64,000 bases of DNA, from the NCBI RefSeq assembly GCF_043677095.1, contig NZ_JBHLJR010000003.1, forward strand, positions 1 through 64,000, given 5' to 3'. Shown one piece after another: positions 23,480 through 33,083 of the stretch. Made by a program: the position numbers and the translations under genes. Position 1 is the stretch's first letter, and each line of letters opens with the position of its first letter. A model generated the notes under the pieces. It was not told the origin of the DNA. It ran no database searches and worked only from the letters and a program-made list of their open reading frames with translations. This stretch comes from Natronococcus roseus. Lineage in GTDB: Archaea; Halobacteriota; Halobacteria; Halobacteriales; Natrialbaceae.

Positions 23480-25426
23480 ATGAGTAGCGTCGACTGGGAG
23501 AAAGACGACCCCTTCGAGGAACAACGGGAGCAAGTCGAGAGCCCGATGCGCCGGTTGATCTTCGATTTCGGTCGTCCCTACTGGTTCTCCGTGACGATCG
23601 GTCTCATCTCGAGCGTCTTCGCCCGGGCGCTGGATCTGCTGCCTGCCCTGATGCTGGCGGTCGCGATCGACGCGATCTTCAACGACGCCGTCTTCTCCGA
23701 GCAGGTTCCGCTGTCGGTGCTCCCGGACGCGTGGCTCCCCACGTCCCCCGAGGAGCAGTTCTGGTTCGTCGTCGCGGTCATCGCGGGCTCGTTTGCGCTG
23801 GGTGCGCTGTTTCACTGGCTGCGAAACTGGGGGTTCAACGCCTTCTCCCAGCACGTCCAACACGACGTCCGGACCGCGACCTACGACAAGATGCAGCGCC
23901 TGGACATGGAGTTCTTCGCGAACAAGCAGACTGGCGAGATGATGTCGGTACTGAGCAACGACGTCAACCAGCTCGAGCGGTTTCTCAACGAGGGGATGAA
24001 CTCGGCGACCCGGCTGATCGTGATGGTCGTCGGAATCACGTTCCTGTTATTCTGGCTCAACCCGCAGCTGGCACTGGTCTCGCTGACCCCAGTTCCGTTG
24101 ATCGCGATCTTTACCTACGTGTTCGTCAAGAAGATCCAGCCGAAGTACGCCGCGGTGCGATCGTCGGTCGGCAAGGTCAACTCCCGCCTGGAAAACAACC
24201 TCGGCGGGATTGGGGTCATCAAGTCCTCGAACACCGAGGAGTTCGAGTCCGACCGCGTCGAGGACGTCTCCGAGAAGTACTACGACACAAACTGGGAGGC
24301 GATCGACCTGCGGATCAAGTTCTTCCCCAGCCTGCAGCTGATCTCGGGGATCGGCTTCGTCCTTACCTTTCTCATCGGCGGCTACTGGGTCTTCACCGGA
24401 ACTGGGCCCGGGCCGCTTACGGGGACGCTCCAGACTGGTACCTTCGTCGCCTTCATCCTCTACACCCAGCAGCTGGTCTGGCCGATGGCGCAGTTCGGCC
24501 AGGTGATCAACATGTACCAGCGCGCCGAGGCCTCGAGCGAGCGCATCTTCGGACTGATGGACGAGGAGGGACGCATCGAGCGCGACGAGGACGCCGACGA
24601 GCTCGAAGTACGGGAGGGCAACGTCGAGTACGACGACGTCGTCTTCGGATACGACGACAGCGAGCGCATCATCGACGAGATCAGCATCGACGTCGAGGGC
24701 GGCGAGACCGTCGCGCTGGTCGGACCGACGGGGGCCGGAAAGTCGACCGTCCTCAAACTGCTGCTCCGGCTGTACGACGTCGACGACGGCGCGATCCGGA
24801 TCGACGATCAGGACGTCAGAGACGTCTCCCTGGCGAGTCTGCGCCGATCGATGGGGTATGTCGGTCAGGACTCGTTCCTCTTCTACGGGAGCGTCGAGGA
24901 GAACATCACCTACGGCACCTTCGAGGCCGACCGCGAGGAGATCGTTACGGCCGCGAAGGCCGCCGAGGCCCACGAGTTCATTCAGAACCTTCCCGACGGC
25001 TACGACACGATGGTCGGCGAGCGGGGCGTCAAGCTCTCGGGCGGGCAGCGCCAGCGGGTCGCCATCGCTCGCTCGATCCTGAAGGATCCGGAGATCCTGA
25101 TCCTCGACGAGGCGACCAGCGACGTCGACACCGAGACCGAGATGCTCATCCAGCGCTCGCTCGACGAACTGACGGAAGAACGGACCACGTTCGCCATCGC
25201 CCACCGCCTCTCGACGATCAAGGACGCCGACCAGATCGTCGTCCTGGAGGACGGACAGATCGCCGAACGGGGCACTCACGAGGAGCTGCTCGCAAGCGAC
25301 GGCCTGTACGCACACCTCTGGGGCGTCCAGGCCGGCGAGATCGACGAACTACCGCAAGAATTCATCGAGCGGGCCCAGCGTCGGCAGGCCCGAACCGAGG
25401 TCGACGTCGACGCGGACGACGATTAG
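23480..25426 (+). CDS. ABC exporter, fused permease-ATPase (MsbA-like)
   Basis: A 648-residue half-transporter. About residues 30-330 form the six-helix ABC membrane domain, with the coupling segment near QTGEMMSVLSNDVNQLERF. The nucleotide-binding domain has Walker A GPTGAGKST (about 414), Q-loop VGQDSFLF, signature LSGGQRQRVAIAR (about 520), Walker B ILILDEATS and the H-loop AHRLSTI. It should act as a homodimer exporting lipid or drug. No partner half-transporter is nearby. The stop overlaps the stop region of the convergent gene by four bases. Confidence 0.93.
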   Translation: MSSVDWEKDDPFEEQREQVESPMRRLIFDFGRPYWFSVTIGLISSVFARALDLLPALMLAVAIDAIFNDAVFSEQVPLSVLPDAWLPTSPEEQFWFVVAVIAGSFALGALFHWLRNWGFNAFSQHVQHDVRTATYDKMQRLDMEFFANKQTGEMMSVLSNDVNQLERFLNEGMNSATRLIVMVVGITFLLFWLNPQLALVSLTPVPLIAIFTYVFVKKIQPKYAAVRSSVGKVNSRLENNLGGIGVIKSSNTEEFESDRVEDVSEKYYDTNWEAIDLRIKFFPSLQLISGIGFVLTFLIGGYWVFTGTGPGPLTGTLQTGTFVAFILYTQQLVWPMAQFGQVINMYQRAEASSERIFGLMDEEGRIERDEDADELEVREGNVEYDDVVFGYDDSERIIDEISIDVEGGETVALVGPTGAGKSTVLKLLLRLYDVDDGAIRIDDQDVRDVSLASLRRSMGYVGQDSFLFYGSVEENITYGTFEADREEIVTAAKAAEAHEFIQNLPDGYDTMVGERGVKLSGGQRQRVAIARSILKDPEILILDEATSDVDTETEMLIQRSLDELTEERTTFAIAHRLSTIKDADQIVVLEDGQIAERGTHEELLASDGLYAHLWGVQAGEIDELPQEFIERAQRRQARTEVDVDADDD

Positions 25427-25767
25427 AACGACTCCTGTTCGCTCTGCCCGTCCTGATCGGGGCCGCCTTCCTCCTGGCGCTGCTCGCCCGCCGCCGGAGG
25501 CGTTCGGTCGCTGTAGTTCTTCCGCCCGATCGCGTCGTCGCCGACCATGTTCATGATCGCCTGCTCGACCTCGTCGTAGGAGCCGTACTCGTCCTCGTTG
25601 AGCGGCTCGAGCAGTTCCTCGAGGGTCGCGGACTCCTCGCCCATGTCGATCTCCTCCTCGCCGTACTCCTCGAGGAGCTCGTCCTGTTCGATCGGGTAGT
25701 CGAGGTTCTCGAGGTCCTCCTCGACGTCGCTCAGGTCGACTCCGAGTTCGCGGCTTTCATCGGTCAT
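25423..25767 (-). CDS. DUF5789-like acidic haloarchaeal protein
   Basis: A 114-residue strongly acidic protein. LDYPIEQDELLEEYGEEEIDMGEESATLEELLEPLNEDEY and YDEVEQAIMNMVGDDAIGRKNYSDR form a small helical domain, and a Gln/Glu tail follows. Resembles the DUF5789 family. Soluble, function unknown. Its stop overlaps that of the ABC exporter on the opposite strand. Confidence 0.85.
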   Translation of the reverse strand: MTDESRELGVDLSDVEEDLENLDYPIEQDELLEEYGEEEIDMGEESATLEELLEPLNEDEYGSYDEVEQAIMNMVGDDAIGRKNYSDRTPPAAGEQRQEEGGPDQDGQSEQESF

Positions 25768-25914
25768 ACTCGAATAGTACGCCACGCGCTGCAAACAAGT
25801 TAACCCTGCGTACGCCACGACGGATCGGCCGCTGTCGTCACATCCGAGACGGCTCCGTCTCCGGGTACCGGGGGTACCGGGAGTTTCATGGCCGCACGCT
25901 CGGTTCGGTTCGGT

Positions 25915-26652
25915 ATGCATCTCTCGGAGGCGACGTGGACGGAGGTACGGGAGCTCGAGACCGATCTCGCGGTCGTTCCCGTCGGCAGCACCGAACAGCA
26001 CGGCCCGCACGCCCCGCTCGGAACCGACGTGCTGACCGCCGAAGCGGTCGCCGACGCGGCGCTCGAACGGGCCGATCGCGAGGTCGTCCGGGCGCCCGCG
26101 ATTCCCGTGGGGATCGCCGAGGAACACCGGCAGTTTCCGGGAACGATGTGGGTCTCCGATGATACCTTTCGAAGCTACGTCCGGGAGTCGGTCGAGAGTC
26201 TCGCACACCACGGCTTCGATCGTGTCGTCCTCGTCAACGGGCACGGCGGAAACATCGACGCGCTCCGGGAGGTCGGCGGTCGGCTGACGCGAAGCGGCGA
26301 GGCCTACGCCGTTCCGTTCACCTGGTTCGAGGCCGTCGGCGACCACTCGGGCGATATGGGCCACGGTGGTCCCCTCGAGACAGCACTGGTCCGTCACATC
26401 GATCCGGATCTCGTTCACGAGGACCGACTCGAGGACGCCCGCGACGGTGGCGCCGACGGCTGGGGGGAGTGGACCAGCTACGCGAATCTGGCGTACGACT
26501 CGGCGGAGTTTACGGACAACGGTGTCGTCGGTGATCCGACCGACGGCGACGAGCGGCGGGGTGAAGAACTGCTCGAGCTAGCCGCCGACGCCCTGGATCG
26601 GCTCCTCGAGGCCGTCGCCGAGCGGGACGTCTCGCGACCGGAGCGGCGATAG
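25915..26652 (+). CDS. creatininase-family amidohydrolase
   Basis: A 245-residue member of the creatininase/MftE/ArfB family. Metal ligands are visible in GSTEQHGPHAPLGTD (Glu, His, Asp), VNGHGGN and DMGHGGPLETAL. The group includes creatininase, the mycofactocin peptidase and the archaeal riboflavin/F420 pathway deformylase ArfB. The sequence alone does not choose between them. ATG 25915 (MHLSEATW) aligns with the family start; the longer frame from 25888 adds nine unrelated residues. Confidence 0.88.
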   Translation: MHLSEATWTEVRELETDLAVVPVGSTEQHGPHAPLGTDVLTAEAVADAALERADREVVRAPAIPVGIAEEHRQFPGTMWVSDDTFRSYVRESVESLAHHGFDRVVLVNGHGGNIDALREVGGRLTRSGEAYAVPFTWFEAVGDHSGDMGHGGPLETALVRHIDPDLVHEDRLEDARDGGADGWGEWTSYANLAYDSAEFTDNGVVGDPTDGDERRGEELLELAADALDRLLEAVAERDVSRPERR

Positions 26653-26673
26653 GGTACCGACCGACGATATCGA

Positions 26674-27162
26674 TTACTCCTCGCTTTCGTCGTCGTCCGC
26701 AGCCGTCTCGTCGGCATCGTCCTCACCGTCCGTCTCGTCGCTCGCCTCGTCCGCCTCCGCGTCGGACTCGGTTTCGGCCTCCTGGAGCGCGCCGCGAAGC
26801 GACGGGATCGTCGAGGCGAGATCTCCGACCTGCTCGCCGGCCGCAGAGACGTCGGCGATCGTCTCCTCGAGATCCTCGATCTCGGCCTCGAGGTCGTCGG
26901 CGTCCTCGAAGGCGTCGGCGCGCTGGCCCATCGTGTACCACTTCTTCGCGTCCCGGAGGTGGGCCTCGGCGTCGCCGGCATCGAGTGCAGACTTGAGCCC
27001 GTTGAGCACGCCGAGCGCGTTGTCGGCGTCGGTCTCCCAGACGTCGTCGGCTGCCGGCAGCTCGCTCCAGGCCTGCTCGAGCGAGGACTCGACGTCCTCG
27101 CGCATCTCGCTGGCCGCTTCGCCGAACAGTTCCTCGTCGTCACCGAGCGTCGCTTGACTCAT
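26674..27162 (-). CDS. DUF5790-like haloarchaeal protein
   Basis: A 162-residue acidic helical protein (MSQATLGDDEELFGEAASEMREDVESSLEQAWSELP, then LNGLKSALDAGDAEAHLRDAKKWYTMGQRAD). It has a coiled-coil middle and a disordered Glu/Asp/Ala C-terminus. Matches a conserved haloarchaeal family, recalled as DUF5790. Start at ATG 27162, since the codons upstream (MDD) are less typical. Function unknown. Confidence 0.82.
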   Translation of the reverse strand: MSQATLGDDEELFGEAASEMREDVESSLEQAWSELPAADDVWETDADNALGVLNGLKSALDAGDAEAHLRDAKKWYTMGQRADAFEDADDLEAEIEDLEETIADVSAAGEQVGDLASTIPSLRGALQEAETESDAEADEASDETDGEDDADETAADDDESEE

Positions 27163-27291
27163 GTCGTCCACTTCACCGGCGCCGGGTTTAAAAGGTAGCC
27201 CGAAAGTGAAAGTGAAAACGGGGGCTGGTAGGCCGGTACCGACGAAACGGCGGCCGAATTTCGAAAGGAAGGTCCTCCGAACGCGGCGGGA

Positions 27292-27654
27292 TCAGGTGGT
27301 GTCGCGAACCGACTCGAGTTTCATCAGCGGATAGCCGTCTTCCATCGCCATCCGGGTGACGACCTCGCGGCCCTCGTAGTCGACGACGATCTCGACCTCG
27401 AGGAATCGTCCCGTCAGCTCCGTGTAGTCGGCGGACGATTCGGCGAGCTCGGCCTCGAGCTCCTCGCGCTGGATCTCGACGGTCACGCCTGCGCAGTGCG
27501 GTTGGTTCTCGATCGACTCCTCGATAGCCGTCTCGAGGCTGGCTGCGCTCTCGGGCGACACCGGCGTCCCCGCGAACTGGTGGTACAGCGAGCCGAACTT
27601 GATGCCGGCCTCGAAACACGCGGCCTCCGCGTCCGTCGGCGTCGAGTCTGCCAT
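27292..27654 (-). CDS. mptD: archaeal dihydroneopterin aldolase MptD
   Basis: A 120-residue protein with the MptD family signature: FEAGIKFGSLYHQFAGTPV near residues 14-32, AIEESIENQPHCAGVTVEI, TELTGRFLEVEIVVDYEG and YPLMKLES at the C-terminus. MptD cleaves dihydroneopterin to 6-hydroxymethyl-dihydropterin in the archaeal pterin/folate-like cofactor pathway. It is divergent from the Azf-like gene. Confidence 0.87.
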   Translation of the reverse strand: MADSTPTDAEAACFEAGIKFGSLYHQFAGTPVSPESAASLETAIEESIENQPHCAGVTVEIQREELEAELAESSADYTELTGRFLEVEIVVDYEGREVVTRMAMEDGYPLMKLESVRDTT

Positions 27655-27755
27655 ACGGGACGGGTCGAGCGCGGGCGAGAAGGGGGTTGCGGTCGGTCCG
27701 TCGGTGCGGTGTGAACCGCACGTTACTTATCGACGCTTTCCCTCACACCGAACGA

Positions 27756-28514
27756 ATGGCACAGTCGGTCCTGCTGACGGGGGCTGCGGGGCGAGTCGGA
27801 CAGGCCGTCCTGGGAGACCTCGCCGACGAGCACGAGTGGCGGCTGATGGATCGCGACCCGCCGACGGACGACCACCCCGGCGAGTTCGTCGTCGGCGACG
27901 TCACCGACGAGGGGACGGTCCGCGAGGCGATGGAGGGGATCGACGTCGTGATCCACCTCGCGGGCGACCCGCGCCCGGAGGCGCCGTGGGACAGCGTCCT
28001 GACGAACAACATCGACGGTACCCAGACCGTGTTCGAGGCCGCGGCGAACGCGGGCGTCGAGAAGGTCGCGTTCGCCTCGTCGAACCACGCCGTCGGGGCG
28101 TACGAAACCGAAGACCGCACGCCCGAGATGTACCAACCCCACGACGACTACCTGCTCGACGGCACCGAGCTGCCGCGGCCGGGTAACCTCTACGGCGTCT
28201 CGAAGGCTGCCGGCGAGTCCCTCGGTCGGTACTACCACGACGAGTACGGGCTCTCGGTCGTCTGCGTTCGGATCGGAAACCTCACCGAGGGCCACCCGCC
28301 GATCGACTACGAGCGCGGCCAGGCGATGTGGCTCTCCTACCGCGACTGTGCGCACCTGTTCGATCGCTGTATCCGGGCCGAGTACGACTACGAGATCGTC
28401 TACGGCATCTCCGACAACGACCGCAAGTACTACTCGATCGACCGCGCCCGCGAGGTCCTCGGCTACGAGCCGCGGGACAACTCCGCGCACCACGACGACG
28501 ATCCGTCGGCGTAG
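27756..28514 (+). CDS. azf: NAD-dependent glucose-6-phosphate dehydrogenase (Azf-like)
   Basis: A 252-residue extended SDR. GAAGRVGQA is the NAD-binding Gly motif (about residues 9-17), followed by HLAGDPRPEAPWD, SSNHAVGAYE, the catalytic LYGVSKAAGE (Y-x3-K) and YGISDNDRKYYSIDRAREVLGYEP at the end. The pattern matches haloarchaeal Azf, the archaeal zwischenferment that starts the oxidative pentose phosphate pathway. Uronate dehydrogenases are close relatives and cannot be fully excluded. Start at ATG 27756 puts the Gly motif at the usual position. Confidence 0.8.
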   Translation: MAQSVLLTGAAGRVGQAVLGDLADEHEWRLMDRDPPTDDHPGEFVVGDVTDEGTVREAMEGIDVVIHLAGDPRPEAPWDSVLTNNIDGTQTVFEAAANAGVEKVAFASSNHAVGAYETEDRTPEMYQPHDDYLLDGTELPRPGNLYGVSKAAGESLGRYYHDEYGLSVVCVRIGNLTEGHPPIDYERGQAMWLSYRDCAHLFDRCIRAEYDYEIVYGISDNDRKYYSIDRAREVLGYEPRDNSAHHDDDPSA

Positions 28515-29132
28515 CTACTCGAACAGTCCGTCGACGTCCGCCTCTCGAGCTTGCCGTCGCTCGGCGTGTTGGGACAATCGCCGGTAGACGAGTCCGCGGT
28601 GGTCGTCCTCGCGCACGAAGTCGAACAGCAGCGAAATAAATCGGCTGTCGTCGTCGCCCGCCTCCAGGTCCCGTCGTGCGTACGTCCGGGCGCGATCGAC
28701 GGGTTCCGGATCGAAGCCGAGTTCTTCGGCGAGGACGACCGCGGCGAGCGCCGTCGTATCGAGATCCAGATCGGCCAGCCCCGGCGTTCGTCCCTCGTGT
28801 CCGATCGGCGGCGGCGACCGACGCTCAAGGACGGACGGATCGTCGGTGAGCATCTCCAGGGCGCGTCGAATCGGCTCGAGCCGAACGTCCCGGTAGTCGG
28901 CTGGCAGTCCGGACAGGTACTCGAGGGCGCTCTCGGCGAGCCCGGTCGCTCCCTCCCAGTTGCGGTTACGAGCGTGGTAGACGGCGGCGGTGAACTGGAT
29001 CAGCCCGTGGAGCAGCAACTCGTCGTCGGTTCCGTCCTCGAGGTCGAGCCAGTGTTCCTCCCAGGCGTCGTGTGCCGCGTGGTAGTAGCCGTCGTTGTAG
29101 ATCGCGACGCCGGCTCGGACCCGATCGCGCAT
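28515..29132 (-). CDS. DUF309 family protein
   Basis: A 205-residue helical protein. The DUF309 core is at the start: GVAIYNDGYYHAAHDAWEEHWL, LLLHGLIQFTAAVYHARNRNWEGA and LPADYRDVRLEPI. The rest is an acidic extension with RRDLEAGDDDSRFISLLFDFV. Start at ATG 29132, because upstream residues to 29228 are not family-like. Reaction unknown. Its stop abuts the Azf-like gene's stop (28514/28515). Confidence 0.87.
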   Translation of the reverse strand: MRDRVRAGVAIYNDGYYHAAHDAWEEHWLDLEDGTDDELLLHGLIQFTAAVYHARNRNWEGATGLAESALEYLSGLPADYRDVRLEPIRRALEMLTDDPSVLERRSPPPIGHEGRTPGLADLDLDTTALAAVVLAEELGFDPEPVDRARTYARRDLEAGDDDSRFISLLFDFVREDDHRGLVYRRLSQHAERRQAREADVDGLFE

Positions 29133-29405
29133 AGCTCCAGTAGGGACTCGAGCGGTGTCAACGTCACGAAAGCGGTGAGTCGCCGGATACGTTCCGCCTC
29201 CGGCGGGGCGGGCAGACAACTGTGACAAACGGAGATCGGGACGTGCAGCGGTCGCCCCAACCGGTTACTGCCGCCACCGGTTATGGCGGTACTCGAATTG
29301 AACGACAGCGGAGGTATTTATTATGCAGTTGCTTCTGGCCCGATCTGACGGAAGTAACGATGCTAATGGATCCCTAACGGCCGATAACAGGGAGTTATAC
29401 CCGCA

Positions 29406-30506
29406 CTACCGACGCTCCTCGAATCCGTCCTCCCAGCGGAAGCTGCCGTTTCGCTGGACGACCTCGCCGTCGATCTCGAGTCGGGACTCCTCGCCGACGT
29501 CGGTGATCAGATCAGCGTGGACGGCCGAGTCGTTGCCCGACTCGCCGTCGGGAAGACAGGCGTCGTAAGCCCGCCCGACGGCGAGGTGGACCGTCTCGCC
29601 CATCTTCTCGTCGAAGAGGATGTTGTCCGTGTAGCGGTCGATTCCGCGGTTCATCCCGACGCCGAGTTCGCCTAGTCGCCGAGCGCCGTCGTCGGTCTCG
29701 AGAACCGCCTCGATAACCGACGCACCCTGCTCGGCGTCGTGGTCGACGACCTCCCCGTCGGCGAACTCGAGGCGGACGTTTCTGACCGGTTCCCCGCGGA
29801 TCGTCATCGGAACGTCGAACGTGACCTTGCCCTCGGTGCCGTACGGCGCCGTAAAGACCTCCCCGCTGGGGAGGTTGTGGGAGTCGTAGGCGACGGAGGC
29901 CGCGCTGTTGACGGCGGTTCGGCCGTCGATCCGCATCGTGAGGTCGGTTCCCGACGAGACCAGCCGCACCTCCGAGCCCTCGTCGAGCAACTCCTTCAGT
30001 CGATCCATCTCCTCGGCCAGCGACTCCCAGTCCCGGAGGATCGCGTCGTAGGCGAATTCACGGTACTCCTCGTAGCTCATGTTGGCCTGCTGGGCGAGCG
30101 ATCGGGTCGGGTGAACCGTCGACACCCAGCGTGTGTCGTATCGCGCCTCGCGAACGGCCGTCCGGGCGCTGCGGTAGGCCTGTCGGGTCTCGCCGGGAAG
30201 GTCCGCCGTCGCGCTCGTGTTGCGTCCGCCGCCCAGCGAGAGGTAGACGTCGGTCTCCTCGAGCAGCGCCTGTTCGTGGGTCGGCGCCTCGAACTCGTCG
30301 TCGTGAGCCCGAAGGTACGCCCGCGCCACCTCGCCGGAATCGTACGTCGCGAGCAGGTTCGCGCCGCGTTCGCCCAGCTCCTCGGCGACCGCGACCGCCA
30401 GCTCGTGGGCGTCCGGGCCGACCGAGAGCACGACGGCGTCGCCGGCCTCGACGCGGGCGCTCCACTCGACCAGCACCGCGGCGTGTTCGCGGGTGCGTTC
30501 GTCCAT
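29406..30506 (-). CDS. M29-family aminopeptidase
   Basis: A 366-residue metallo-aminopeptidase of the thermophilic family M29. Typical blocks are GTDLTMRIDGR, NLPSGEVFTAPYGTEGKVTFD (metal-binding Glu), the Glu-rich LGELGVGMN and ILFDEKMGETVHLAVGRAY, then NDSAVHADLITD with His and Asp ligands. Cytoplasmic, removing N-terminal residues from peptides with two metal ions. Start MDERTREHAAVLVEWS is typical. Confidence 0.92.
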   Translation of the reverse strand: MDERTREHAAVLVEWSARVEAGDAVVLSVGPDAHELAVAVAEELGERGANLLATYDSGEVARAYLRAHDDEFEAPTHEQALLEETDVYLSLGGGRNTSATADLPGETRQAYRSARTAVREARYDTRWVSTVHPTRSLAQQANMSYEEYREFAYDAILRDWESLAEEMDRLKELLDEGSEVRLVSSGTDLTMRIDGRTAVNSAASVAYDSHNLPSGEVFTAPYGTEGKVTFDVPMTIRGEPVRNVRLEFADGEVVDHDAEQGASVIEAVLETDDGARRLGELGVGMNRGIDRYTDNILFDEKMGETVHLAVGRAYDACLPDGESGNDSAVHADLITDVGEESRLEIDGEVVQRNGSFRWEDGFEERR

Positions 30507-30553
30507 ACTCGGAGGCTGGATCGCGGGCTACTAAATCCACCCGTTCCGGGCGA

Positions 30554-31273
30554 TCAGGCTACGTATGAGTCTTCGGCCTCGTGGGGCTCCCGTGAGCGAA
30601 CGAGCGCGACGACGGCGTAGACGATCGGCGTATCGAGCACCGCGATCGCGAGTTTGAGCAGATACTGACCGACCGCGAGCGCGGCCAAGACCTCCAGCGG
30701 GAGCACCTCGCCGACGCCGAGTGCGGCGGGCGCGATCGCGAAGGCGATCGAGACGAAGATGACGGTGTCGATCGCCTGGCTGGTCCCCGTCGACGCGAGG
30801 TTTCGGAGCCAGAGCTTCTCGCGTCCCGTCCGATCCCGAATGCGGTGGAAGAGCCAGACGTCCCAGTTCTGGCTGACGAGGTAGGCGAGCAGGCTGCCGA
30901 GCACGACGTTGGTCGAGGCGCCGAGGGCCGTCGCGAACGCGTCGGGGTCGACGCTCGTTTCGGCCGCCGGCGCCGCGATGGTCGACCAGACCAGCGCGAG
31001 CACGACGAAGTTGAGCGCGAACGCGACGTTGACGACGATCTGAGCCGCGCGGCGACCGTACAGCTCGGTGTAGCAGTCGCTCGCGAGAAAGGTGAGCGCG
31101 TAGGCGAGAGCCGCACCGGGGAGGACGAGTTCCGCACCCGTCACGGGAAGGGCGACGGGAAGGTCGAACGCGAGCACCTTCGACGCCGTCAGCTGAGCGG
31201 TAACGAGTGCTGCGACGAACAGCCCGATCAGCGAAACCTGGGCGATCGACGGCGCTCCACGACGGTCGTCCAT
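30554..31273 (-). CDS. queuosine-precursor-transporter-type membrane protein (VUT family)
   Basis: A 239-residue integral membrane protein with about six spans. LFVAALVTAQLTASKVLAFDLPVALPVTGAELVLPGA and LASDCYTELYGRRAAQ are hallmarks of the VUT/YhhQ family, as is YLVSQNWDVWLFHRIRDRTGREKLWLRNLAST. Members import queuine or preQ-type precursors; in archaea this would feed archaeosine. Start at ATG 31273. Confidence 0.88.
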   Translation of the reverse strand: MDDRRGAPSIAQVSLIGLFVAALVTAQLTASKVLAFDLPVALPVTGAELVLPGAALAYALTFLASDCYTELYGRRAAQIVVNVAFALNFVVLALVWSTIAAPAAETSVDPDAFATALGASTNVVLGSLLAYLVSQNWDVWLFHRIRDRTGREKLWLRNLASTGTSQAIDTVIFVSIAFAIAPAALGVGEVLPLEVLAALAVGQYLLKLAIAVLDTPIVYAVVALVRSREPHEAEDSYVA

Positions 31274-31681
31274 GCATGACACCTCTCGAGTCGGAACGCT
31301 AAACGGTACCGTCTCGTCGTCCACGTTCCGCGGTTCGATCCCCGCCGGAGCCGAACATCCTCGCAATACCAAATATATTCGGTATCGTTCGATTTACGCA
31401 AACAGTCTCGCGTGTCGAACCATCTGCAACGGCGATAAAACATTACTAAGTGACTGTTTCGAAGTCCAAGGTGCCGTATTTGGGTGTGCTGATGGGTATA
31501 TAGCATAATTCGTCGAAAGAGTGGACGTGACGGAAACGATCGGTGTATCATCCGATTACGGAGCGTATAGCCACCATCACGCCAGTTGCAAACGGCCTAG
31601 TGCATCACCAACCGCTGCAACGGACGTAATACGTGATTGATAACAAATAGAGTGTTTCTGGTAGGGGTTGATAGGTAACCT
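31274..31681. other. AT-richer divergent intergenic region
   Basis: Contains promoters for the two flanking divergent genes, visible as AT-rich patches (CAAATATATTC near 31370 and TATATAGC near 31497). No gene or RNA was recognised. Confidence 0.45.
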
Positions 31682-31957
31682 ATGGACGATTTGACCGGCT
31701 TCCAGCGTGATCTCCTGTACGTCATCGCAGGGGCGGACCAGCCATCCGGCCAGGACATCAAAGAAGAGATCGAGACGTACTACAGTAGCGACATCAACCA
31801 CGGGCGATTGTATCCGAACCTCGACACCCTCGTCAACAAGGAACTCGTCGAGAAGGGAGAACTCGATCGCCGGACGAACTACTACGCGATCAGCGACGAG
31901 GGCTACGAGGCGATCGAGGACCGGCGCGATTGGGAATCACAGTACGTCGATACCTGA
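31682..31957 (+). CDS. PadR-family winged-helix regulator
   Basis: A 91-residue protein: LTGFQRDLLYVIAGADQPSGQDIKEEIETYYSSDINHGRLYPNLDTLVNKELVEKGELDRRTNYYAISDEG. This is a PadR winged helix with Y-P-x-L in the recognition region. It lacks the C-terminal dimerisation helix of long PadR proteins, as is usual for the short haloarchaeal form. A TGATTGATAACAA patch upstream may be its own control site. Confidence 0.9.
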   Translation: MDDLTGFQRDLLYVIAGADQPSGQDIKEEIETYYSSDINHGRLYPNLDTLVNKELVEKGELDRRTNYYAISDEGYEAIEDRRDWESQYVDT

Positions 31958-32381
31958 TCCGATCGGTACCGGCGGCTTTGGAGGGTCACAGAGGGGTCAC
32001 TCTCTCGTCAACTGATAGCCGACCTCGAGCAGGCCCAGCGGTTGTAACGGCCGACGCTTGTAGCGTTCGCATCCTCGCTACGTCCGGAGAAGGACTCTAC
32101 TGACCTCGAGGTGTTCTTCGAGACGCTCCCGAAAACGGGGAGAGAAAGCTACACGTCCGGAAGAAACCGGGCATTGTCGCGCTCGTGTCGGTGTGCAGCG
32201 TGGCGATGTCGAGTCGCGGCGGTAGCGGTGTCGGGTCGCGACCACGGTGAACGCGGGCGCGCCAGAAACCAAACCGCACCCAGAATAGCCTCACCTCGAG
32301 CTACTCGAGACCTCGGGCCGCACCGCCAGAGCTCGCCGTGTCGGGTGTTTCGAACGGTTTCCTCGAGAGTCCCGAACGGGC
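31958..32381. other. intergenic stretch without a recognisable gene
   Basis: Convergent region between the PadR gene and the pilin gene. No recognisable gene, RNA or repeat. Confidence 0.45.
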
Positions 32382-32840
32382 TTAGTCGCCGTTAGCGTCG
32401 CTACAGTCGTACTCCCCGCTTCCGATCACGGTGGAGCTCCCGCCGTCGATCGAAGCCGTAACGCTGACCGTCCCCGCTTCGTCGGCCCCCAACGCGTCGT
32501 CGTCATCGTTCCCACACTGGAGAGTGACGTTTTCGCCCACGCCGTCGATCCCGTCTACGTTGCCATCGTTGACGTCGCCGACGATCTCCCACTCATCGGC
32601 ATTTCCTTCGGAAACGAGCGAGACCGTCATCACGCCCTCGTCCGCGTCGAAATCGAATGACGCTGCGCCGGTCGCTTCCAGCGAGTCCTCCATCCCGTCG
32701 CCCATCTCCATTACAAATCCCGCGATCACTGCCGAGAGGACGACCGTCACCGCGACCATGAGCACGACCCCGATGACCGGCGAGACCGCTCGTTCGTGTT
32801 CGGTACCCCGTTCGCTCCGTGTAGATGCGTTCGAATCCAT
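32382..32840 (-). CDS. archaeal type IV pilin-like protein
   Basis: A 152-residue prepilin. The class III signal reads RAVSPVIGVVLMVAVTVVLSAVIAGFVM, with processing expected before the hydrophobic H-domain, in the region of the A-V-S-P motif. The exported part is acidic with two Cys (LQCGNDD and EYDCSD) and has the DUF1628-like beta pattern FDADEGVMTVSLVSEGNADEWEI. No pil assembly genes are nearby, so it is an orphan pilin. Start at ATG 32840. Confidence 0.88.
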   Translation of the reverse strand: MDSNASTRSERGTEHERAVSPVIGVVLMVAVTVVLSAVIAGFVMEMGDGMEDSLEATGAASFDFDADEGVMTVSLVSEGNADEWEIVGDVNDGNVDGIDGVGENVTLQCGNDDDDALGADEAGTVSVTASIDGGSSTVIGSGEYDCSDANGD

Positions 32841-32984
32841 AGCTGTATCCCGCGCCGGCGATCGCGGCGCGAGCAAACGCGGTGGAAGCGTTCCCACCCG
32901 TCGTCGCACCGTTGGCCATCGAACGCGGTCTCGCCGACATTACTGCCGTTATGAGTTATATAGTTCAGCGGTAGTGGCTACAGT

Positions 32985-33023
32985 GACGGCTTGCTTCGCT
33001 CGTCGTTGTCCGATTCGAACCGC
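32985..33023 (-). repeat. degenerate tRNA-tail foldback half-element at island edge
   Basis: GACGGCTTGCTTCGCTCGTCGTTGTC followed by TTCGAACCG aligns with the hairpin and inverted arm of the tRNA-Met element at 41261-41298. The direct tRNA-tail arm expected further left is not recognisable. The stretch 33044-33060 (CTTACGGATTGTTCGCC) matches the flank of tRNA-Val at 22770-22786. Confidence 0.6.
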
Positions 33024-33066
33024 TAGCGGTCCCGTACTCGCGGCTTACGGATTGTTCGCCGGGAGG

Positions 33067-33083
33067 TCCATGGGCCCTGACGG
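33067..33083 (+). repeat. left attachment-like direct repeat (tRNA-Met tail copy)
   Basis: TCCATGGGCCCTGACGG is identical to 41342-41358, which includes the 3' end of the tRNA with CAT anticodon. A further copy of most of it starts at 41233. It is the expected product of integration at a tRNA 3' end. Confidence 0.75.
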